NCBI GenBank assembly: GCA_030737835.1
Contig: CM060853.1
Coordinates: 7,221,819-7,285,818 of the forward strand
Length of the DNA stretch: 64,000 nt
Reading direction: 5' to 3'
Source: Acorus gramineus
Lineage: Eukaryota > Streptophyta > Magnoliopsida > Acorales > Acoraceae
Under the pieces are notes generated by a model. It worked only from the letters and a program-made list of their open reading frames with translations, had not been told where the DNA came from and made no database searches. Below, piece by piece: positions 50,414-62,925 of this stretch. The position numbers and the translations under genes are program-made. Positions within the stretch are counted from its first letter, which is position 1. The number at the start of each line of letters is the position of its first letter.

Positions 50414-52859
50414 ATGCAATCGGAGCCCGATAGTGCAAACATGGCGGGACCTGATCCGACGCACTCCACAATCAGTTCTCATCAGCCGTGGTGGGGGTAC
50501 AACAATGGCCAGTCTCGGGCTGATGTTGCCACCGGTGGGGGTAGTGATGTCGGCAAAGATGGGCAAAACACGGGGACCACACAAGCAGGTTATCTCTTTC
50601 GGGTTCTTTAGTGTGAAATTGAGGTTGCCTTTGCATTCATTTTATTTGTTTTAAGTAAGCTGTGATTTAGATTATTTCGGTATGTCGATATTGTGATGGT
50701 ATGTTTTGATGCAATTTTGTTGTGATGGTATTGTGTTTCTTTAATTTACATCATTTTCAATTTTGGCAATTAGAGGTTATTTGTTGTGATGATAGAATTT
50801 GATGCAACTAGAAGTTATTTTGATGCAATCAGAAAGCTTTTATATGGTTGCCTTTACGTTCATTTCATTTGAGTTTTAAGTAAATTGGTGATTTTGTAAT
50901 ACTGTTATCATTTAGAACATTTACTTGTTTAGAGTGATTAATTTTGATGCAATAGAAAGTTGGGATATGATGTTTACTGTTTCTTTAATTTACATCAATT
51001 TCAATTTTGGCGATATCAGATGGAAGCTATGGGCTGGAAAACCAACAACCACAGCATGCCGCGTCTGATACGCCTCTCGTGATGGCTGAATATCTCATGC
51101 CACATACGCAGCTGGAACTTGGTCATGCAATTGTGGGAACTTTTTTATTGCATGTTTATTTAGTAGTTCAGTTACTTTTTGTTATCCTAATTATGCCTTT
51201 GGATCTTGCACGATAGTTGATTTGTCAAATTTGATTTCATGTGGCATGCCAGTCATGAACCACATCAATCTTGTTGTGGAGCCTTGTCGATTTCATCGAG
51301 AAGTCCTTCATAAACAACCCCATTTTAGTGGGACAAGTGCTTGCTATTTCTGTGTTTAATTTCTCATGGAATGCTCATTAATGGGGTACTCTTTGGTCTT
51401 TTTTTTTTTCAGGCTTGTGCACCTGTCCCATATGGGGATCCATACTATAATGGAATGGTGGCTGCTTATGGAACCCAAGCTCTGGTATGTAATATGTGTT
51501 CTTTATATACATCATGATGAACTATAGGTAATTAGGTTGTCAATTTTTTTTATGTCAAAGAGTTAATGCAATTCTTTTTCTGACTATTTTCATATTTTGT
51601 TTGGCCAGTTGTACGCATTTGGCATAGATATTTGATTTTGGTATATCATATTAAATATTAGTAAATATTATTTACATTCGACAATTTGTTGTGTGAATCT
51701 GTTCGAAAAGCTGTAAAGTTCCGTGTTGAGCAATAATTTCTAGACAAAATAGCATACCATGTCTGTTCTATTGTAATCCTAATAGTATTAATTGTCTATA
51801 ACTCCTTTATTTATAGACCTCTAAAGCATGTAAAATGCCAAAGTAGTGGGTGACTCCTTGCTCAACATCACCTACTGAGGCTGTGTTCCATATGATTATT
51901 GGAACTATGACATTTCTTTGTTTCTGTGATAGGTACATCCCAATTTACTTCGTGTGCAGCATACCCGTGTCCCTTTGCCTCCTGAGATGGCAGAAGAACC
52001 TGTTTTTGTAAATGCTAAGCAATATCATGGAATCTTGAGACGAAGGCAGTCACGGGCCAAGGCTGAGCTTGAAAAGAAGTCGATAAAAGTTAGAAAGGTA
52101 ATTTCGGCAGTTTTAATGAAATATGCCTTTCGATGCCTGGATAGCAAAATTTATGCGATGCAGTGCTTTCAGATTAGTTTACTCTTACAGTTAAAAACTT
52201 ATAGACAAAGCTACTCTTGGTAATGCATTTTAGTAGTCATTTGAATTATAAGTGGGCCCTTAATTTGAATTTGGTGTTGTCCTTAAAGGTTCTGATTCAA
52301 TTCTTTAATCCATTATTACAAGATAAACTATACTACGTATTGTGCTCATCTTCTACCTTTTTTTCCAAAATGTTGTGATTCATCTTTGGTGCATTCTTTA
52401 GAAGGTTTGCCTGGTGCTTTTGATGTGTTCTTAAATTTTTAAGAACAGCTGTTTGTAATTTGTTAGCTGACATCAAAATCTTTGGATAAAGTCTTTGTTG
52501 TTTTTGTTCTTGGTGTTGGCTATATGTTTATTATCTTATGGGAATTCATAAGTTGGCACAGGTTGGATATGTGGAAAAACCAGGCAAGCGTTCTCAACTG
52601 TTTAATCTCGTGAATAATTGAGTGATAATCGTCACTAAATGAATTCTTTCCTACTTGCTTGGGACCGGTGCACGCTTAAGTAATGTTTTGAACATTTTGT
52701 TGTTTATTCGAGCAAAGAAAACCCTCCTGTGAAGTACTGATGCCTTTATTTTAACAGCCATATCTTCACGAGTCTCGTCATCAGCATGCGATGAAGAGGG
52801 AAAGGGGCTGCGGGGGCCGTTTCCTCAACAGAAAGAAGGCTGATGTAGCCATCCAGTGA
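50414..52859 (+). CDS. NF-YA: Nuclear transcription factor Y subunit A
   Basis: Five coding exons give 208 residues in phase: 50414-50588, 51020-51132, 51413-51484, 51933-52097, 52758-52859. NF-YA joins the NF-YB/NF-YC dimer and reads the CCAAT box in the nucleus. The Gln/Ser/Gly-rich N-terminus starts [10 protein letters not shown], a common start in this family. [16 protein letters not shown] block lies at about 102-116. The A1 helix for NF-YB/C binding ([20 protein letters not shown]) spans 141-160 and onward to about 170. The A2 DNA-contact segment ([19 protein letters not shown], then RF) begins at 177, with the expected His and Arg residues. The linker and end ([18 protein letters not shown]) are slightly unusual. 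The 3' UTR carries a miR169-like site. A non-coding leader exon is likely. Confidence 0.95.
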
Positions 52860-52937
52860 TTCACCTCCTTAATATGTGACTTGGAAGACAACATTGGGTG
52901 GGGGTATAAACACTTGGTTATGGTTTTTCTTTCTTTC

Positions 52938-52958
52938 AAGGCAAATCGTTCTGGGTTT
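52938..52958 (+). promoter_or_regulatory. Possible decayed miR169 target site
   Basis: The 3' UTR of the NF-YA gene, 79 nt after the stop, contains GGCAAATCGTTCTGGGTTT. The usual miR169 target in NF-YA 3' UTRs is close to GGCAA(G/T)TCATCCTTGGCT. The match keeps GGCAA, TC, CT and GG with several mismatches and G:U pairs, including one in the seed region. Position and gene family fit; function is uncertain. Confidence 0.5.
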
Positions 52959-52981
52959 GGTCTCTGCTCATTATTTTGTTT

Positions 52982-52987
52982 AATAAA
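52982..52987 (+). terminator. Poly(A) signal AATAAA of the NF-YA gene
   Basis: It lies about 120 nt after the stop codon, just downstream of the miR169-like site. Confidence 0.45.
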
Positions 52988-54241
52988 CTGTGTTTGTTGG
53001 AAGGGAGGGGGCGCACTTTGTGATGATTTTATCTTCTGTACAAAGGAGAGAAATATGTGATAGTGTTGTATTAGTTGAATGTCAGATAAAAAGATTAATC
53101 AGATCATATTTATTTTCTTGGATAGGTTTGTAATTATTAACAAGGTTGATTTGCGTTGCCATCTCAGGATTTTTTATATATATATTTTAATGGTTTATGC
53201 TATTATGAAGCAGTCTCTTTCAAAGTGAAATAATCAACCTGGTTTGAGATTTTTGAGAATGAGTTATCAGCAAAGCATGTCTGTAAACTGCAGAACAGGT
53301 TATTTTTGAGATGCCATTCAGCCCCCAAAACTGGTTGGATCCCATCAATTCTGTTAGTCCTTAGGGGTTGACACATATTCATAAAATTCACAAAACCTCA
53401 CATGTTAAAGGTATCAGATTTACATGCAATATCAATTCCCATCATCATCATTTTAAAAATTTAGCATCCTACATTCACGCACAAATCTTAAAGCAAATCA
53501 TATTATCACATCTCACACGCATTGTCATATTCTAAAATATAAATAATTAATATAATGGAGGTGGTCGTCACTTAAAAAGTTATTGATCTCTTATTCACCA
53601 CTCATCTCCAATTGATCCAAGGTAAACAAATTCTGCTTTTTTTTTTCTAATGAGAATAATAAAATGAGAATCACATACATGGATGTCTTATTTTACATAA
53701 ATTAGCCATCTATGACAAACAGCACTACAATTATTATGTGAACCAACCAGAAATTTTTAAAAACTCAAGTGGTGTAAAAGGCTATTCTCGAGTTGGGAAG
53801 AATAGGCACATCAAACTTTCTATTCCATTTCACGACTTATTCCATGTTCCATTGAGAATACAATACCTATGAACCTCGGATAGAGATAGAAGACAACAGA
53901 TGTTTTGCTTGCTTGAATACATTCATGCCAAAACCGAATAAGCCTTTCCAAGCCTTTTTTTTTATATAAAAAAAAAAATATCAATGATAATCCACTGGTA
54001 CCAAACACCCAATAATCAGTTTATATTTATAGAATGACAACAATCAGAAATGGTACAACTAGACATAATTGAAAGCCCTCTATAAGGAATTTGAAAAATG
54101 AAAGCAATTGCAAGAAATGAAAGAAAAAAAATACGCCGCATCATCTAATACAGCTATAATAACTTTACCTCAACAGTTTCAGCCACTTAAAAATACTCCG
54201 CACGTATTTCAAGTTAATCCAAAATTGAAATTGATGTATGA
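52988..54241. other. Intergenic DNA between convergent genes
   Basis: It holds the 3' flanks of the NF-YA and guanylate kinase genes. It is AT-rich and has no recognised gene or bounded repeat. Confidence 0.6.
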
Positions 54242-56840
54242 TCAGCAATTAATCTCTTTATTGTTACCGAGTATCCCTTTTGTGCTGTATGTGAATGGGT
54301 TGATGGCATAGACGCTTAAACCTCTTGTCCTCCCCGGGGCTCCACCTTTGAGCGAGGACACATCAAGCACGAATCTAACATATTGCAAAGATAGTGAAGA
54401 ATATATGAATTGAATGTCGTAATCAAACTTATATTCCACAAAGAAACATAAGGATATAAGCACTTACAAGGTTTTGGATTCCAATGAATTGCTATTGTAG
54501 TGTATCAGAACCTTCTGATTCTTTTCTGTAAGTGATTGAAAGGTACTACATTCGACACCTTCCATAGCTGTATTAATTTTAGTTTCATTTAGTATGGATG
54601 TAACACAATGAAGAAATCGAAGGGAAAAAAAGAACTTACATGTTTGGTTAGATGCATCAGAAGACTCATTCAAACCCAAAATAGTCTACACAAGAAAGCA
54701 TAAGAGCCAGTATGTTAACATCATTAATCGGTATGACAACTCAGACCATAATATGAAGAAGATATACCTTGAGATTTTGATAGCATGTTTCAAGGTCATC
54801 GTTAACCAGGATGTGATCAAAGAGACCTGATGACTTCCCTTGCTCTAGTTCTGCCGTTGCGTTCCTCAGCCGCTTTTGAACTTGCTCCTCAGTTTCTGTT
54901 CCCCTATGCAAAGTTCCAACAAATTTCAGGCGAAGAATTTTTAAGATAGAGTTTGGAAATGTGTTTGAAAAGGATTTTTTTTTTTTACACTTGAAGCTTG
55001 CTTTTGAAATTAGATTCCTAGGAAGCATACGTTTGAGAGATTTAAGAAAAGCACCCTTTTTTCATTGTTTATAACTAAAAGCTAATGTTCTTTTCTTTTC
55101 TCTTTCTTAAAAGCTAAGACCACTTAGGGCATTAGTAAACACGTTGGGTAAAGTATGATTCAAGAAAAAGCAGAATCACCCAAACGTGTTTCCAACTGCT
55201 AAATGAGGGCCAGAAGCCTTTAATCTTGAACCATTTCTGTTTTACCTTGCACGGAGGCGCTTCTCAAGATCTTCATATGATGGTGGGCAGATGAATATGG
55301 ACATCACATCAAGTAAACTAGCCTTCACTGACCTAGCTCCTTGAACATCGATATCCAAAATACACCTCTACATTTGGAAACAAAAACATCTCTTCAACAA
55401 ACAACCTATATTTATACAAAAAAGAGGAGACATTAGATATTTACTTTCCCGGAATCTGTCACCGCTTCAACTGCTTCAATGCTTGTTCCATATAGATTAC
55501 CATGCACCTGAGCGGACTCAAGGAACTTCCCTTCACGTATATCCTTTTCCATGGTAATCTGATCAGTGAAGTGATAGTGGACTCCATGCTTTTCTTTCTT
55601 TCTTGGAGCTCTGGTGGTATGACTCACGGAGAATCCGAAGGTGTGGGGGAACTCATTCATGAGTTTGGAAATTAATGTTCCCTTGCCCACTCCAGATGGA
55701 CCACTGATGACCACTGGTTTCAAACCATCACCCTTAACTCCCTTACTCCATGCAACCACCTCTGTTTCCAATATTTTCTTTTGATCTCTAACAAATGGTG
55801 AATCCACCTTCCAATGATCCAAAACATGACAGGTCAACGAAAAATGGAATGTTTTTCAGTATGTCAAACATTTTACATAGCTCATCTGTGGAATATTTTC
55901 ATGAGTAAAGTTAGTATCTTCTCATGACTTATTTTCATTCCACATGGAAAGACTCAACTCCCACAAGTATGCAACCACCCTACTATTTCCTCTATCTCAA
56001 AACAAGTTCAATTATCATTAATTATATGAATACTACAGTTACCATAATACCATATACTGGTGATTATGGGATGTCAACCGAAATCAAGAAAGAACTTAAA
56101 TTTTATGAAAGAGCAAAAGATGATACAAGTTAAAATATTCCAAAAAAGAAAAAAAGAAAAAAAAAACCTTCTGCAAACATCATTATCCAATCAGTGCATC
56201 ATAAAGAAAGTTTGCAGAGATCAAACCTCTAAAAACCAAGTGCAGTCATCCGGTAAAGCGTCCTGCTTGAGAATCAAAATCCTATCATTGTTCAGAAGCA
56301 CGGCCGAATGACCTTTGCATGGAAGAGGTTTTGTACCTAATATGGTAGGAACCGACCTGCCAATACTTTCAACCATAAACCAACAGATCCAACTTTGGTG
56401 TAGCAAACAAATCAAATGAGAACCACAAAATTTCACCATTTTCCAGTAGACTTATCAAATACACGAACACTAAGACACGAACCCTCACCATCATCTGGTC
56501 CCCCGACCACAAACTAAACAAAACCATGATAATTAATCATGAGAAAGTGAACAACAGCCAAGTATGAATGGTAGACCTCAATGTATGATGCCTACAATCT
56601 TTTCGCCAACTATGGTGGTGGTCTGACAGCCTAGCGATTTGGAGTCAAGTTCAATTGGTGAGACACAATGGAATCCATCATGGGAGAACTCTGGTGCCTC
56701 TTCCCTCTGACCATGAAAACCAAAGATATACAAGCTCAAAATACAAATATAGTTATAGACTGAGACACAATTTCAACTATAAATTCATAATCTCTCTAAA
56801 ATGTATGTAAAGATGTAACAAGATTAATGAAGCTTACCAT
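54242..56840 (-). CDS. GK: Guanylate kinase, plant cytosolic/nuclear type
   Basis: Ten coding exons give 406 residues in phase: 56840-56838, 56706-56596, 56513-56437, 56356-56227, 55807-55445, 55367-55246, 54903-54768, 54685-54640, 54567-54468, 54374-54242. The enzyme converts GMP plus ATP to GDP plus ADP. Residues 1-110 form the plant-specific kelch-like N-terminal region ([41 protein letters not shown]). The kinase domain has P-loop GPSGVGKGT (143-151), the GMP-binding stretch [23 protein letters not shown], and later [10 protein letters not shown] and [18 protein letters not shown]. The C-terminal tail contains [20 protein letters not shown], which matches my recollection of Arabidopsis AGK proteins. 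The initiator ATG is the last codon of a 24-nt exon (56861-56838). Further leader exon(s) lie upstream toward 58130. Confidence 0.93.
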
Positions 56841-58140
56841 CAGTAGATCCTGCTCTTAAAACTGAAAGGAAAACACACAGAGAAAACAAAAATTCGATTA
56901 AATAATAACAAATGTTAACTGCGGAAAAAGAACAGAGAGCACAAATTAAAATGATCATAAGCTAAAAAAAGGATATTATTTGGGTCTCACAACCAAGTTT
57001 TCATTATATAAACAGTAAAGAATAAAAACGATAAAACAAATTTACCCATTTAAATCCAAGAATCAAGCAACGACATAGATAAAATTATCATGAGCCAATA
57101 AAAGATGATCAGCATCTAAAAGGCAACAGTTTCATTAAAAAGAAGAAAAAAACACCCAGTTAAATCCAAAAATCAAACAACAAAAAAGCCAAAAACACAT
57201 GTTTGTTGGCGATTATTCAAAAGAATTTTCTGTCAAACTAGAGCAAACAGGCAGAGGTAGCCTTCCCAGCTCAACAAAAGGTCAGCCACGGAGTCCGTCC
57301 GAAATCAAAAAAAACAAAAAAGCCAAAAGCCTATCGTATTACACAAAAGACCCATATAAAAAAGACACTACAAGCATATGAAAAAAAAAAAAAAATTCAA
57401 AATAACACAATAAAAAGATTTTTTTAAAAAAAAATCACATAAATCACCACGAAATATCCAATCTTTTCTTCTTTAAAAACCAATGTAACTCAAAACCCAA
57501 CAGCAAAACCTCCCAACCACCACCACCAAAAAGAAGAAGAGAGAAATCAAATAAAGCACAAAAAACCCAATTAAATCCACAAATCAAGCAACAAGAAAAC
57601 CAAAAACCTCCCTTATTACACACACACACAAATCTTACAAACCCATGAAAGAAAACCATTCAAACAACTTTAAATAAGAGCCAAATAAACAAGACAACAA
57701 ATCATAAAAAAATAACATATAAATCTTGGGTCTTGAACTCATACCTCAATGGTTGACAACAAAATTTTCAACCTTTAGACAATGTGACTCGAAACAATAG
57801 AAATCTTTCCGAATAACACAATATAGAGAAGAAATCACACAAATCACCCCACAAAAAGCCCAATCTTTTCTTCTTTTAAAAAACCAATGTGACACAAAAC
57901 CCAACAACACAATCTCCCTAATAAACCCCCCAAAAACACCCCAACCACAAAAACAAAAAACCCACCACGAACCGCTTAGAGATCCTCTCCGACCAAAAAC
58001 CCAAATGTGCCCAAAATCTGGTCTTTTTTCTTGTTTTTGAGCAGAGAGAGAGACCAAATGAGAATTCAAACAAAAACAAACACAACTTCAGCTGTTCATG
58101 TTCATGTTTATGTTTTATAAAGAGAGAACCTTCGTTACGG
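56841..58140 (-). other. Guanylate kinase leader region with direct repeats
   Basis: This stretch is A/C-rich and lies upstream of the start codon, so it probably holds the leader intron and the first exon (GAGAGAG-rich sequence near 58040). Diverged direct copies recur: TAAATCCA-AATCAA-CAA at about 57052, 57161 and 57572, and CCAATCTTTTCTTCTTT plus AAAACCCAACA at about 57458 and 57859. This suggests a local duplication with a spacing of about 400 bp. Confidence 0.5.
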
Positions 58141-60651
58141 TTTTTACAAGCGAAGCGATCTCGACCGTCAATTCGGTGTAGTCGGTGGGGGGAGGAGCTC
58201 GCTTACTGAACGGTCTAGATTGATGGACTCAGTTACTTGATTTGTAAGGATTTTTAGGAGGTCAGATCTGGACCGTTAATATTGATGTTGACGGTCCATA
58301 GTAATTACGGTTTCTGTGCAGTCGAGCCTATAGAAAGGTAAGGACGGGTGCCGTAGAATCAAATAAAGTGCTCGGTCAATTGAGGTTTTGGATTAAAAAA
58401 AAATGATGTAAAGTTTCTTAAAACCACTTGGGATGACATTAGGATCAGATAAACGGAAAACCCGTCCTGATCCGATTCGATTGGGACGGGTTTGATCTTT
58501 TAAATGTTAAATTTGAACCCGAGCTGTCTCAATCCGATGAAGATATGAGACGAGTTTGGAATTCAAGTACAAAATCTGTCCCGCACTCTTATACACCACC
58601 GTTTAAATCATTTATATCATTCCAAATAATATGATGATTTATAAATTAAACTAGCATATCATATATTATTATTATTTATAAAATATTTAAGCATTCATTA
58701 AGTAATATTATATAACATAACGAATAAAAATAATTATTTAATTTTTAATATAAAAAAGAATAAAAAAATATTAAAAATTTGGGATTTTTAAATTCGTACC
58801 CTTCTAAATAGGATAGGATGGGACATGTTTGAGTTCTTTAAAAACCTGTTGGGATGGGTTTAGGATAGCATAATAAAACCCGTAACGGGTTTGGGACGGA
58901 ATAATAAAACCCGTCATGGGTTTGGGACAAAATTTTATTAGCGGATTTGGAATTGTGATTGACTAAACCCGTCCCAACCCACCACGTAACCATCCCTAAA
59001 AAGTTAAAACACAATTCATTATTTTTTTTTAAAAAAAAACCTTTTAGATGCATATAAATATGTAGTTTGGATAAGAATTTTAACAAAGAAATATTTGTAT
59101 CCTATTCTCAAAAAAATTCATTTCCTAAACTTATCTCTTCAACTTAAATATGAATAACTATGAATAACTCGCCAAATAGTTTGCTTATATGTATGCCCCA
59201 TTAATATTATTTATATGCATGCCCCCATTAAGTTTGTTTTGTTCAACAGAATAAATATGACTAAATTCTTCAACTTAAAAATTAAAAAATGGAATAACTT
59301 GCTAAATTTGCTATTCGTCTTAAAAAATCTCCATTCAATAAAAGGTTTCTGTAATAGAGACCAATGTGATCTGTAGATTGGATGTGATTTACAAAACTTC
59401 TTACAGTATAATGCATACTTTAATTTTTAATTATACTCTCTTATATTCCATTCTTATACCAAACAAGTGTCAACAAAAAATGATACAGTATCCATGTAAG
59501 TGAATTAACTACGATAAAATATCTCTACATGTGAATTAACTAACGTCTTCAGTTAACACGATTATGTTAACATAGGCCCATAAAATTTTACCTCAATCAT
59601 ATATTACAAAGCAGAACAATAGAAACATAGGGGGCAAAATGACAGAATGCTCAAGATAGATTGTGGTGTCCAGCTTGGATTAATCATCTCATATAACTTA
59701 TATTTTGGATCAATAATAAAAGGATAATTACACCCTTTTGACAATGTGACATCTTATTATTGGGTTTCTTAAATACATCAAGATAGGATGCAATTTGTTA
59801 TCAGATTTAGGTTTAGATTTGGCCAAACTTTCTAAATCCGCTCTATTGTCATCCCTAGGAGTAGGACTAAAACTTGATAAATTGTTCTCTGCTTGGAGAT
59901 GATGCATGGATATTGTCCATGTTTTACAAAATGTGATTAAAAAATAAAAATAAAATTTATTCCGTATTTTACATAGAACAAAATATCCTCACGTTTTCTT
60001 TCAAAATATGGACAATTGTCCATGTTTTATCCGTTTTTTTTTTTCTTATGCCATATGGGATAACAACGACTTAACTCAATTATTTCCTTATTCCAATCCC
60101 TTATCCCAATGCCAAACCAGGCCTTCAAATATAGAGAGTGAGAAAGCAAGTTAAACTGTTAAAGTCCCCATATTGATATCAATAAGTCCTATGAAATCTC
60201 TCTATACGTATATCAGAAAAAAAATGTAAATAAAATATGCATTCGATTCCATTCAAGTTTGAAAGTATGTACTTTTCATTCTTGCTGTTTCCCTCCAGCC
60301 TGCACTTATAAATCCAACAAGAAAAACAAGTTTCGTCACCTATGGAGAACATCATAGAAATATATAAAGGATTCTTAACAGCAGAAAACAACTGCCACCC
60401 TGCAAGCAGAACATCTCAATTATCTCTTCTAAAATGCATATTCAGTGCAAAATGTTTATATAACTTGTAATTTATGTGGCTTTCTCGCATTAGATTTAAA
60501 AGGATAAGCTGGTTCAATAAAAGAAAGAAAAGGCAGAGGCATTGGAAGGTGAGAGAAGAACTTCATTATAAGGGAGAAACTGGAAATGCTCATTATAATC
60601 TATTCTCACCAATCATCAAATATTCGTTTTGTTGTGTGTGGATTTTTTGGA
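58141..60651. other. Intergenic DNA upstream of the guanylate kinase gene
   Basis: It contains one probable hAT-like element (58428-58998) and otherwise AT-rich sequence without a recognisable gene. Confidence 0.55.
58428..58998. mobile_element. Possible degenerate hAT-like element
   Basis: The left end (TTGGGATGACATTAGG) and the complement of the right end (TAGGGATGGTTACGTGG) are weakly similar. Inside, ACCCGTCC and GGACGGGTTT motifs occur in both orientations near the ends with an AT-rich middle, as in other hAT MITEs here. The flanking 8-mers AAAACCAC and AAAAGTTA share only four bases. Confidence 0.45.
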
Positions 60652-62925
60652 TCACTTTTGATAACCAACTGCATCATCAATAATATCTTCACCCTCATCA
60701 GCATTTGAGGGTGTTTCAATCTCCGAATCATCAGTTTCAGAAGTTCTGCTATCATCAGTGGCCTCTTCAGTTTTTGTGGAGTTTACCACAGTTTCAGGCT
60801 CTTGTTGCTTCTCCATCATGCCTGACAAAGCTAATTTTGGAGACCACTCCAGAACGTCGTCAATGATATTGGACACACGCTTTTGGTACCTGCAAAAATC
60901 AATTCATTACAAACCCTTCCAAGGTAGGCGCACAGCGGATATTTCATAATTTCAGAATCATGAAGTATTTCATAATTACAGAAAGTTAAGATATGTATGA
61001 CGCCACATGCACATATTATATAAGCAATCAAGCATTAAAACTCTGAAACTCAAGTATGCATATAAGTTTTTAAAATAACTTATGTGGACTGGAGTTGACT
61101 GGACCTGTGGTGAATTTTTCAGAAGAAAAGCGATTCTATAAGCAATTGTGGTACTGGAAGTATGGAATATGGTTAGGCTGCTCTGCTAGAAATATTACGT
61201 GAAACCACAAATTAGAATGAGTTTCAACAAGCTGCTTAAGATGATGCCTAAAATGCTGCCAGGCTATAAACATGAAATTTACGTGTATAATGAAATATTA
61301 TTTTATACTAATTATCTAAAATTTGCCTGATCAGGGGAAAAACAGAAAAAACCTTTATTAGAAAACCTGAAACACACCTGGCTCTTGCAGCTTCATCTGG
61401 AGCGTGATGCCTAAGCAGCAAGATGACCAACACAGCCACTAACAAGTAGAAAAGCCTTGATGTCCACTTTGGCTTCTCCTCTTCATCTTTCGAAGGCCAG
61501 AACTGTACCAACTCTTTGAATGTCGTCTCCTCAGCAAGTATGTTGGGGAATATCCACACTCGCTTCCCAAGGATGATCCACAGTGCACCAAATACCAGAG
61601 CTCTCACTGAAAAATAAAAAATCTAAGGAATTTGTTATTTCAAATTATATAGATAGGATTTATATTTGGCAACTATCAATTAGAAGGGAAGAAAAAATGA
61701 GTACGGAATATAAAGAAAAAAAATATCACAATACAGTTGGCATGAACAGATTACCTTGTAGGGCAGAGAATTGATTAGCATGTCAAAAGAAAGGAGCATC
61801 TATATTACTTGAGATATGTAAGGCGATGGACCAAGGGAAGGATTGAATATATTAATTCATTGAGTTGCGGGGAAATTTAAAGTTACCTTCCAAATCCTCT
61901 AGAAATAGATAATCAGATACTCCTCCAATGAAGGTATGTCACACAAGATGAGGAACCCAGTTCCCATAGGCAAAGGTCACTATTTAGTTAATTGAGAAGA
62001 ACATATATACTGCAAGGCCACTAAACTATATGCAGTATCTAAAACTCTTGTACTACTAGTTGGAAGCTACAACAGTCCCTAGACCTTGTACATCCAGCAT
62101 GGATAATAAAATAAACTAATCTAAATTGGGGAATTCCATATTAGATTTAGTTCATAACTAGGTTCTACCCATGATCAACCCAAAATTCAAAAACAAGTAT
62201 ACTCATTTTCAGTGACAATAATCCAGATATTCTTATTGTAGCTATGTCAAAACATGTCAACCTTTCTCAAGGCAACTACGATTGGAATAGAGATTGAGTG
62301 GGAAATATTTATGAGGAGCAGTTCCAATATGGCCTGCCTTAGGGAATGATATATCTTATGTCCAGGCCTTTTATTTCTTTTAATAGAAAAAATCATATTC
62401 CATTAACCAGTTACAATCTGAGGCAAAAAAATGTCAACATTTCAAGAATGTAATTTGATTATCTTAGGAGCAAACTCTGATAATTCTCTGGAGACGTTGA
62501 TAGTTATTGTAGAATATAGATCATTAAGATCAACCTGAGAGTGGGACTGGTGCCAACACAAACTCTACTATACAAGATTCCCTCTAAAGATGGAAAGAAA
62601 AACACTGGATAGATTTACCCACTGAATGCAAAGTCACTTGTAATGGAGCACATGGGTTCAAAGCAATAAATTTGAAAAAATATTAGATCAAATATGTCAT
62701 GCTTCAGATGCTACAGAACTTACCTAAAAGCAGGCTCAATATAAGCAGCAAGACTCCCGCACAAGAGTAAAGCACTACAAGCTTGCAAGTGTAAGGATAC
62801 ACAGGAAACAAGCATATCGCTAATGCCAACAGAGGCCAGGAGAAGGAAAGTATGGTCATCCATAATGTCCGCCGTTTCAGGAAAGTCCAGGCAAAGAAAG
62901 CATCATTTTCAGAGAACACTTGGTC
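60652..62925 (-). CDS. SEC62: SEC62 ER translocation protein, C-terminal part
   Basis: Three exons, 62925-62724, 61606-61378 and 60889-60652, join in phase and give the last 222 residues. SEC62 sits in the ER membrane and helps post-translational protein import with SEC61 and SEC63. The partial protein starts DQVFSENDAFFAWTFLKR. It shows hydrophobic segments (TILSFSWPLLALAICLFPV; VVLYSCAGVLLLILSLLL into VRALVFGALWIILG), then KRVWIFPNILAEETTF and WPSKDEEEKPKW. A further membrane span (LFYLLVAVLVILLL) follows, then RHHAPDEAARARYQKRVSN and an acidic Ser/Thr/Glu tail ending DDAVGYQK. The N-terminal cytosolic domain is missing: its exons lie beyond the right edge. The first base of exon 62925 is at phase 0. 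Confidence 0.92.
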
